Assembly: GCA_963741995.1 (NCBI GenBank)
Contig: CAVUKI010000002.1
Location: 62,001 to 126,000 of the forward strand
DNA: 64,000 nt
Direction: 5' to 3'
Origin: Bog-473 sp963741995
GTDB taxonomy: Bacteria > Actinomycetota > Acidimicrobiia > Acidimicrobiales > RAAP-2
Shown piece by piece: positions 57,753 through 64,000 of the stretch (position 1 is the first letter of the stretch; every line of letters begins with the position of its first letter). The notes beneath the pieces were generated by a model. It made no database searches, was not told the origin of the DNA, and worked only from the letters and a program-made list of their open reading frames with translations. The position numbers and the translations under genes are program-made.

Positions 57753-58669
57753 GCGCGAGCCCTTGGCGCCTCGTCCTCCAGGCCGATCCGATCGACCGCG
57801 GGGAGGATCTGGCCCCGCAGGAGCTCGCCGCCCTCCACGCTGACGTGGATGCCGTCGGGTGAACGCACGTCGACCCCGGAGACCGATGCGGAGTAGACGC
57901 CGTCGGGACTCAGCATCCGGTTGAGGTCGATGACGCTGACCACCCCCGGATGCATGGCCGCCAGCTGGCGCACCAGGGCGTTGTAGGCCTGCACCCGGAC
58001 CGGTGTGTTCTCCGACCAGGGCTGGCCGTCGGGCTGCCGGTCACTGGGGTCGACGTAGGGCATGGTGAAGAGCACCACTTTGGCACCAAACGAGTGGAGA
58101 ATGTTGATGGCCGACTGCAGATCGGACGTGAGGTGCTCGTTCCAGGCCGGCTCGCCGATGTGCACCCAGCGCCCGTCGAGCAGGTGATCGGCGACCTCCC
58201 AGCGCCCGAGACCGAGGGCGACCACCTGGGGCCGCTGCCCGGCGATCACGAAGGGCCACAGCCCGCGCCAGTTGTCGCATCCCGGCGTGGCCGGGCCGGC
58301 GGCGCCCGACGTGAACACCTGGAGTTGCGGATCGAGATCGCACCCGACCGTGGCGTCGTCGATGACGCTGACCCCGTAGTCCTTCTGGGCAGCCACCGAG
58401 AGGCCCATGCCCAGCGTCATGGCGATGGAGTCGCCCAGGACGAGGAGGCGCATCGGGTGGGCGCCGTAGGCCCCGGCGTGCTCTAGCGCGGCGTACTCCG
58501 ACGTCGTCAAGCCGGGGGGCAGGGGGAAGACCACCCGGGCGCCCCCGGACGAGTCGCCCCGGGCCACGGGCCCGGCCTTCGCCGGCGACGCCGTGCACGC
58601 GGGCAGACCGATACACGACAAGACGAGGCAGGCGGAACCCAGCAGGCCTCGCACACCCCATCGCGTCAC
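57749..58669 (-). CDS. SGNH/GDSL-type hydrolase lipoprotein
   Basis: 306 residues from GTG 58669. A lipoprotein signal ends in GLPAC. The hydrolase has block I LLVLGDSIAMTLGMGL with the catalytic Ser, the Asn/Gly-type blocks around VVALGLGRWEVADHLL, and the C-terminal Asp-x-x-His in SPDGIHVSVEGG. Members remove acyl groups, often O-acetyl, from extracellular glycans, which suits the neighbouring glycan genes. Precise substrate unknown. Coupled to the flippase. Confidence 0.78.
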   Translation of the reverse strand: MTRWGVRGLLGSACLVLSCIGLPACTASPAKAGPVARGDSSGGARVVFPLPPGLTTSEYAALEHAGAYGAHPMRLLVLGDSIAMTLGMGLSVAAQKDYGVSVIDDATVGCDLDPQLQVFTSGAAGPATPGCDNWRGLWPFVIAGQRPQVVALGLGRWEVADHLLDGRWVHIGEPAWNEHLTSDLQSAINILHSFGAKVVLFTMPYVDPSDRQPDGQPWSENTPVRVQAYNALVRQLAAMHPGVVSVIDLNRMLSPDGVYSASVSGVDVRSPDGIHVSVEGGELLRGQILPAVDRIGLEDEAPRARA

Positions 58670-58819
58670 GCCAGCACCGTCCTCTCCTGCCTTCCACCCT
58701 CGCCCGGACGGCAGGCAGCGCCTGATCGATCGAGCGGCCGCCAGAGGACCGGTCCCCGCGCGCCCGACTCCTCCTCGTCGGCCGATCCCGGCCGCCGCTT
58801 GAGCATCCACCCAGCGCCC

Positions 58820-60676
58820 TCAGGGGGCCTGGAGCACGCCCCCGCTGACGCAATCGGCCACCTGGATGGTGGCCCGGGCCGGGCCCTTCCCTTCGGACGC
58901 CCTGACGCAGGTGGCCAGGGTCCCGGCCGGCAGGACCAGGGGGTGTGTCAGCCCCAGTTGCACGTTGTTCCAGACCCAGGCGCCGGCCTGGATGGTGGGA
59001 AGGCGGCCGAGCGCGGCCGTCATGAACGCCGCCGCGTAGACGGGATCCCGCCCCAGCTGCCGCGTCGAGAGGGCGGGATCGGTGGCCACCACCACGGTGT
59101 TGACCTCCCAGACCGACATGGCGTGGCGGACCGCGGCGAGTTGCGCCGGGGAACCGACGGGGGGTTCTAGCCCCCCGAGGGCGAGGTCGGACAGCACCCT
59201 AAATCCCGACGCCGCCGTACCGGCGCGCCGCTCCACCCCCTGGGGGCCGCCACCGCCGGCCAGGCTGAAGGGCATGCCGAGGACGGCTTGCCAGGCCATG
59301 GCGGACTGAATGCCGGAGAACGGCGTCGGATACGTGAGGAGGACCCGGCCTGGCGGCAGGGTCGGCGCCACCTCGCTGTACCAGCGGGGCACGACCACCG
59401 CCTGCATGGTGAAGGGCAGGCGCTCGCTGAAGATCACCGCCGTCGGCACGAGGGCGACCCCGCTCACGGCCAGCGCGCCCAGGGCGCCCCGCCAGTCGGG
59501 CACGGCGCGGTAGGTCCGCTCCATGATCACGGCGAGCAGTACCGCGGCGGCCAGGTAGCCGAACGCCATGAAACGCTGCTGGATCACGTTCTGAATCAGG
59601 GGGATCCGGGTGAAGATCCAGGCCGGCTGCCACTGGCCCCGGCGCTCACCCAACGAGCAGGCGACGCACGCCGCGAAGGTGAAGGCGAAGAACCAGATCC
59701 GCCGATCCCTCCAGAAGAAAACCAGGCCGCCGACCATGACGGCCAGGAAGCCCCAGCCGATGTAGGTGGCGGAAGCCAGCGGTGCACCGTCGTACCCGCT
59801 GAGCGGAATGAAGGAATGGAGCACGGACGGGTAGCCGGTTGTGACGAAGTTCGAGGGGATGAAGCCCCCGATCACCCCCACGTTGGGCCAGACGAGGCCC
59901 GAGAGGTGCGCCGGCCCATCGAGCGCGAACCACACCGGCCAGGCCAGCAGGACCGCGCTCAGGCCGAGCGCGATGCCCAACGCTTCCGCAGCGTGGGGGA
60001 GGCGCTCCCGCAGCCCCGACCGGTTGGCGACCAGCGCGGCGGCCAGCAGTGCCACCAGGCAGATAACGAACACGACCGCGCCGATGGCCAGCAACTCCGA
60101 GGACAGGAAGAACTGTGCGAACAGGAGGAGCGCCAGCAGGATGCCGGTGACGAGGACACTGTGCCGTTGGCGGATCAGGATCTCGTCCAGGACGGCCAGG
60201 ATGAGCGGCAGCAGCATGAGCGCCGCCGTCATCAGGTGGGCGAACTCGAGATTCGACAGGACGAAAGGCGAGAAGCCGTAGAGCAGCCCACCGACGAAGG
60301 CTGCCGGGGCCCAGGGGGCCCAGCGCCGGATCACCACGAACGCGGTGAAGGCCGTGAGCGCGGGCGTGATGGTCGAGGCCACGTTGAGCGACGCCACCGG
60401 GCCCCAGATCCACGTCACGGGCACGAGCGGGAGGCTCAGCCCGGTGACCGAGGTGTTGGCCAACAGGTTGATGCCGTGCGGGTGGAAGAGCGCAGTGGAG
60501 AAGAACGGGTTGTGCCCGTGGGCCAGTGCGGTGGCGGGCCACTGGAAGAACCACTGGAACAGCGCGGGGTCCCCGCAGCCGCACAGCGTGTGGGTGGTGG
60601 CGCCTTCAGTCCAGGCGTGGATCCACAGCACGAAGCCGAGCGCGAGATACACCGCTCCCGCCGCGACGAGGCTCAT
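58820..60676 (-). CDS. multi-pass membrane protein, GT-C-like
   Basis: 618 residues, about 11-12 helices, then a C-terminal extracellular-type domain. The first extracellular loop contains CGCGDPALFQWFFQWPATAL with the Asp expected in GT-C glycosyltransferases, and LFHPHGINLLANTSVTGLSL follows. The exact family is not clear to me, but position and topology suggest a polyprenyl-phosphate-sugar-using glycosyltransferase. The HNPFFS region fits related actinobacterial proteins. Transcribed with the genes on both sides. Confidence 0.65.
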   Translation of the reverse strand: MSLVAAGAVYLALGFVLWIHAWTEGATTHTLCGCGDPALFQWFFQWPATALAHGHNPFFSTALFHPHGINLLANTSVTGLSLPLVPVTWIWGPVASLNVASTITPALTAFTAFVVIRRWAPWAPAAFVGGLLYGFSPFVLSNLEFAHLMTAALMLLPLILAVLDEILIRQRHSVLVTGILLALLLFAQFFLSSELLAIGAVVFVICLVALLAAALVANRSGLRERLPHAAEALGIALGLSAVLLAWPVWFALDGPAHLSGLVWPNVGVIGGFIPSNFVTTGYPSVLHSFIPLSGYDGAPLASATYIGWGFLAVMVGGLVFFWRDRRIWFFAFTFAACVACSLGERRGQWQPAWIFTRIPLIQNVIQQRFMAFGYLAAAVLLAVIMERTYRAVPDWRGALGALAVSGVALVPTAVIFSERLPFTMQAVVVPRWYSEVAPTLPPGRVLLTYPTPFSGIQSAMAWQAVLGMPFSLAGGGGPQGVERRAGTAASGFRVLSDLALGGLEPPVGSPAQLAAVRHAMSVWEVNTVVVATDPALSTRQLGRDPVYAAAFMTAALGRLPTIQAGAWVWNNVQLGLTHPLVLPAGTLATCVRASEGKGPARATIQVADCVSGGVLQAP

Positions 60677-60713
60677 CCAAGGGCGCCACCGGTGCGCCCG
60701 ACTCGCCGCGTGC

Positions 60714-62201
60714 TTAGCCAGCTTCGAGTGTGCCTGCAGTGGCGGGGGCGCGCCGCGGCAGCACCGGGGCGTCCCGTCCGGTCGACCCCGCCTCGTGATA
60801 CTCCTCTTCGACGTTGACCGACCAGATGTCGTGGTCCGCGCCGAACATGTTCTCCACCGTCAGCATGGCGGTGTACATGGAGTGGTCCTGATTGTTGTAC
60901 TTGTGCATCCCGTTACGACCCACCGGATGGATGTTGGGTGCCTCGGTCTCGATCCACTTGCGGATGGTGCCGACGTTGGCCTTGTAACTGAAGTCGTAGT
61001 ACGGGTAGGCCTTGGGCACGCGTACGACGTAGCCGTGCTCGACATCGCCTTCGGCGGCCAGCCCGAGCGCTATCAGCTCCCTGGTCCCCAGCGCGATCAG
61101 CTCATCATCGGGCGTGTTCCACATGGCGTCGCCCTCGAAGACGAAGTACTCGAGGCCGAGGCAGGTACGCCCGTCCTTGACGAGATAGGGCGACCACGAT
61201 CCGTAGTTCTGAATGCGCCCCACCTCGACGTCGGTGGCGTGGATGTAGATCCAGTTGTCGGGGAAGCTGCGTGACTCGGGCACGACGAGCGCCACCGTCA
61301 GGTAGTCGCGGTAGTGCAGGTCGTCTGCGGCCGCCACCACCTCGGGCGGCGGGGGCGGCGTGATCGTGTGCACCAGCTCGCGCATGGGCATGGTGGAGAC
61401 GACGTGCGAGGCGGCGACCGTGTGCTCGGCGCCGCCCTGGGTGTACGAGGTCGACACGGCGCGGCCGCCCTCGACGTTGATGCGGGTCAGCCGCGCCCCC
61501 ATCTCCAGGGTCCCCCCGGCGGCCTGCACCTTGTCCGCACAGATCTCCCACATCATGCCGGGACCGTACTTGGGGTACTGGAACTCCTCAATGAGGGTTG
61601 TGATGTCCGTCTGGCCGCGCTTGGGGAGGATGGAGTTCATGACCGCCTTGCGCAGGTCGAGGTTCTTGACCCGCTGGGCCGCCCAGTCCGCCGGCATGTC
61701 GGACACCGGCACACCCCACACCTTCTCGGTGTAGGTCTTGAAGAAGGTGCGGTACAGGCGCCAGCCGAAGCGCTTCACGAGCCAGTTCTCGTAGTTGGAC
61801 TCGTCCTTGGGGGGGCGGATGCGGGACCACAGATAGGAGAAGACGATCAGCATCCCCTCCCAGAGAGCGATGTTGCGCAGCACGTTGAGCGCCCGGAGCG
61901 GGTAGTCGAGGAACTTGCCCTTGTAGTAGATGCGGCTCATACGGGGGCGCAGCATGAAGTCCCCCTCGGGCAGGATCTCGTGCCACAGGGCCTCCACTTC
62001 CGGGACCTTGGTGAAGAAGCGGTGTCCACCCAGGTCGAAACGCCAGCCGTCGCGCTCCACGGTGCGGCTGATCCCGCCCACCACGTCGTCGGCCTCGAGC
62101 ACGACCGGGTGCTCCCCCCGTTTGGTCAGGAGATAGGCCGCCGTCAGGCCCCCGGGGCCCGCGCCGGCTATGACGACGGGCGCTTCTTCGAGGACGGTCA
62201 C
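60714..62201 (-). CDS. FAD-dependent oxidoreductase, UDP-galactopyranose-mutase-like
   Basis: 495 residues. N-terminal dinucleotide site VVIAGAGPGGLTAAYLLTKR, then GGISRTVERDGWRFDLGGHR as in NAD(P)/FAD-dependent amine-oxidase and mutase-type enzymes. LPKRGQTDITTLIEEFQYPK and PNIHPVGRNGMHKYNNQDHS are other conserved-looking blocks. Related flavoproteins include UDP-galactopyranose mutases and sugar-ring or polyprenyl enzymes. Its place in a glycan operon favours a role in making an unusual sugar donor; this is inference. Confidence 0.72.
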   Translation of the reverse strand: MTVLEEAPVVIAGAGPGGLTAAYLLTKRGEHPVVLEADDVVGGISRTVERDGWRFDLGGHRFFTKVPEVEALWHEILPEGDFMLRPRMSRIYYKGKFLDYPLRALNVLRNIALWEGMLIVFSYLWSRIRPPKDESNYENWLVKRFGWRLYRTFFKTYTEKVWGVPVSDMPADWAAQRVKNLDLRKAVMNSILPKRGQTDITTLIEEFQYPKYGPGMMWEICADKVQAAGGTLEMGARLTRINVEGGRAVSTSYTQGGAEHTVAASHVVSTMPMRELVHTITPPPPPEVVAAADDLHYRDYLTVALVVPESRSFPDNWIYIHATDVEVGRIQNYGSWSPYLVKDGRTCLGLEYFVFEGDAMWNTPDDELIALGTRELIALGLAAEGDVEHGYVVRVPKAYPYYDFSYKANVGTIRKWIETEAPNIHPVGRNGMHKYNNQDHSMYTAMLTVENMFGADHDIWSVNVEEEYHEAGSTGRDAPVLPRRAPATAGTLEAG

Positions 62202-62283
62202 GAGGTAGGCAGGTTAGTGGACCCTTCGGGATCTCTCGGGGAGGGTAGGGGGCGGAACAGGGGTTTCCGGGGCACAGCTGCGG

Positions 62284-63879
62284 TCAGGATCCCGACGGGG
62301 CGTACTCGGTGAGGTTCATCGGCTCGTAGTACAGGGCGGGGTGACTGGTCACGAGGTTGCGCCCTCCCCCACCGTTCTTGGTGGCGGTGTCCAGCAGGTC
62401 GGTGGCGATGGTCTCGCACTTGATGCCGTAGGTCTGGTACATCGGCTCCCAGACCAAAAAGACGTGGTGGCTCGTCCCGGCCCGCTGGACCACATCGCCG
62501 GCGAAGGAGTTCGGGTCGGCCCCGTGCACGGCGTCGGCGTAGTCGACCCAGTCGACGATGGCGGGCCCCGTGCGGCGCGGGAACGTCAACATGTCGTATT
62601 GCGATGGATCGCGTATCTGACGGTAGACGGAGGGACCCAGCTGGTCCGGGCAGAAGGCGATGACGTCCCCCGGCTTGGCCTCCGCGTTGATGGCCGCCGC
62701 CACATTGTTCGCCTGGGTCCGCTGCGTCGTGACGTTCTGGGCGGAGGACACCAGGCCGGCCACGACCGCGAGCCCGACGACGATCACCCGGACCCTCGGG
62801 TTGAGCAACGTCGCCGTCCCCAGCGCCACGAGGAGGAGGAAGGGCAGGAAAACGACGGCGGCGTAGCGCGACGAGAACGCGCTGGCCGTGAGGATGCCGC
62901 CGGCGATGGCGGCGAAAAGCGTGCCGAGCACGACAAAGCTCAGGCTGCGCGAGCGGGGACGGGTGCGCAGGTCGAGCTCGATGATGCGCCCGGACCGGCC
63001 GAGGCCGAAGACGGCGAGCGCCAGCATGGCGAAATAGATGACGGCGAGGAGCCGGCCCTGGTTCGTCCCGGTCTGCAACGTCGACCCCTGGTTGTCGGTG
63101 AAGCCGGTGAGGGCGTTGATCACGGCCGAGAAGTTGGGCGGTGCCGCCCACGGGGTTCCCGTGTGCTTGGCCTGATAGATGAACGTCGGCACCCAGGGCA
63201 CGAAGAGGAGGACGCCGACGGCGACCGCGAGCAACGCCGCCCGCGGCGCGGCGTCAGCCCGCCCATGCCGGTGCGCGCGCACGACGGAGACGACCAGCCA
63301 GATGCCGACCATGGCGACGAGGTAGACCGACCAGTACTGCGTGTAGAGGAGCGCCGCCGTGACGACGGCGACGGCAATGAGGTTGCCGGGGCGAGGTTTG
63401 TCGACGGCCCGCGCCAGGGCGAGGAAGCCGCAGCCGGTCAGGAGGATGACCAGGGAGTACATGCGGGACTCGGTGGCGTAGTACACCGCGAAGGGTGCGC
63501 TGGCCAGCAGCACGAGCGTGGTCCAGGCCACGGCCCGTCCCCCCAGGCGCCGCCCGCACAACCAGGCGACAGGGAGGGTCAGCACGGCGAACAGGCCGGA
63601 CAGGGCACGCACGGCGTCGTTGGACTGGCCGAAGACGACGATCCAGAAGTGCAGGAGGTAGTAGTAGAGCGGCGGCGCCCCGTCGTGCTTCAGTGCATCG
63701 GGGATGTCGTGCAGCGGCAGCCGGGCGATGTTGACGGTGAGGGCCTCGTCGAGCCAGAGGCCCGAGCGGGCCCAGAAGCGAAGGAGCAGGCCGGCGGCGA
63801 GCACCAGCCCCACGGCGATGCCGACGACGACCCGCGTCCGACCGGTGAGAGCAGGAACCTCCTCAGACATGGGCCGCAT
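62284..63879 (-). CDS. family 39-like (GT-C) glycosyltransferase
   Basis: 531 residues, about ten helices and a C-terminal extracellular domain. The first loop has the GT39/ArnT-type acidic motif SGLWLDEALTVNIARLPLHD, then HDGAPPLYYYLLHFWIVVFG, a hallmark for these polyprenyl-phosphate sugar transferases. First gene of the leftward envelope run, with ATG 63879 or 63870. The sugar is not predictable. Confidence 0.8.
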   Translation of the reverse strand: MRPMSEEVPALTGRTRVVVGIAVGLVLAAGLLLRFWARSGLWLDEALTVNIARLPLHDIPDALKHDGAPPLYYYLLHFWIVVFGQSNDAVRALSGLFAVLTLPVAWLCGRRLGGRAVAWTTLVLLASAPFAVYYATESRMYSLVILLTGCGFLALARAVDKPRPGNLIAVAVVTAALLYTQYWSVYLVAMVGIWLVVSVVRAHRHGRADAAPRAALLAVAVGVLLFVPWVPTFIYQAKHTGTPWAAPPNFSAVINALTGFTDNQGSTLQTGTNQGRLLAVIYFAMLALAVFGLGRSGRIIELDLRTRPRSRSLSFVVLGTLFAAIAGGILTASAFSSRYAAVVFLPFLLLVALGTATLLNPRVRVIVVGLAVVAGLVSSAQNVTTQRTQANNVAAAINAEAKPGDVIAFCPDQLGPSVYRQIRDPSQYDMLTFPRRTGPAIVDWVDYADAVHGADPNSFAGDVVQRAGTSHHVFLVWEPMYQTYGIKCETIATDLLDTATKNGGGGRNLVTSHPALYYEPMNLTEYAPSGS

Positions 63880-63976
63880 GGTAGGACAAGGGGCCTGAGG
63901 TCTAGGATCATCCGCCGCCGGGGAAGGCCGGCGCCGGGGAAGGGAATCGACACAGCGAAGGGGGGAAAGGGGCGCC

Positions 63977-64000
63977 GTGACCCGTTACATCATCAAGCGG
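63977..64000 (+). CDS. start of a possible ABC transporter permease (partial)
   Basis: GTG 63977 after a purine-rich site (GGGGGAAAGGGG) begins MTRYIIKR, the usual opening of DppB/OppB-type peptide ABC permeases (MxRYIxRR). Eight codons only; the rest is outside the window. Divergent from the GT39-like gene. Possible partner for a family 5 binding protein, but the one seen here lies 33 kb away. Confidence 0.35.

Overview
The window comes from a high-GC actinobacterium, most likely class Acidimicrobiia or a close relative. The reasons are: a uvrC-rapZ-yvcK-gap-pgk-tpiA-secG backbone, frequent GTG starts, an AftD-like arabinofuranosyltransferase, DUF222/HNH and DUF427 proteins, and a large secreted protein built from the 'LVASDGGIF..YG...LNKPIVGMA' repeat that I associate with Acidimicrobiia. 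The lineage call is inference from gene content.

Layout. (1) 1-7.6 kb is accessory-looking chromosome of lower GC. It holds a sigma-factor/bifunctional-nuclease fusion, a PAS-PAS-PAS-EAL c-di-GMP phosphodiesterase with a small HTH partner, a VOC protein, an IS graveyard (IS110 and IS3 remnants) and a secreted beta-propeller-like protein. (2) 7.62-28.59 kb is an integrated element of about 21 kb. It is bounded by a 55-nt direct repeat: an intact tRNA-Leu(GAG) at 28,540-28,623 and a displaced copy of its 3' part at 7,623-7,677. Inside are small regulatory and hypothetical genes, a broken tyrosine integrase, a broken cyclase/AAA/TPR regulator, homocysteine S-methyltransferase, a beta-helix surface protein, a TauE/SafE permease, a complete IS256-family insertion with its target duplication, an endonuclease/phosphatase-fold protein, a TacAT-type toxin-antitoxin pair, and a right-end module (HTH, Rep-like initiator, small ORF, serine recombinase) that abuts the tRNA. 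(3) 28.7-44.8 kb is core chromosome: a peptide-binding lipoprotein coupled to secG, the glycolytic block tpiA-pgk-gap, yvcK-rapZ-uvrC, divergent nadA, a DUF427 protein, an HNH endonuclease, uvrA and an NTF2-like protein. (4) 44.8-48.3 kb holds uvrB, coaE and a methyltransferase. (5) 48.4-64 kb is an envelope/glycan block: an AftD-like transferase, a repeat-rich secreted protein, then a leftward run of GT4 glycosyltransferase, flippase, SGNH lipoprotein, two GT-C-like membrane enzymes and a UDP-galactopyranose-mutase-like flavoprotein. The first codons of a probable ABC permease end the window.

How the parts work together. uvrA, uvrB and uvrC supply nucleotide excision repair from three nearby but separate sites. 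gap-pgk-tpiA form a lower-glycolysis operon beside RapZ and YvcK, which in other bacteria couple nucleotide or sugar signals to cell-wall precursor supply. The 55-64 kb genes look like assembly and export of a surface polysaccharide.

Data caution. Reading frames of conserved genes (uvrC, uvrB, a methyltransferase, the AftD-like gene) and of the island's integrase, cyclase and recombinase are broken mostly by single inserted bases. I count about 19 one-base insertions against about 4 one-base deletions. This bias suggests sequence or assembly indels rather than biological decay for many of them, so pseudogene calls are provisional.
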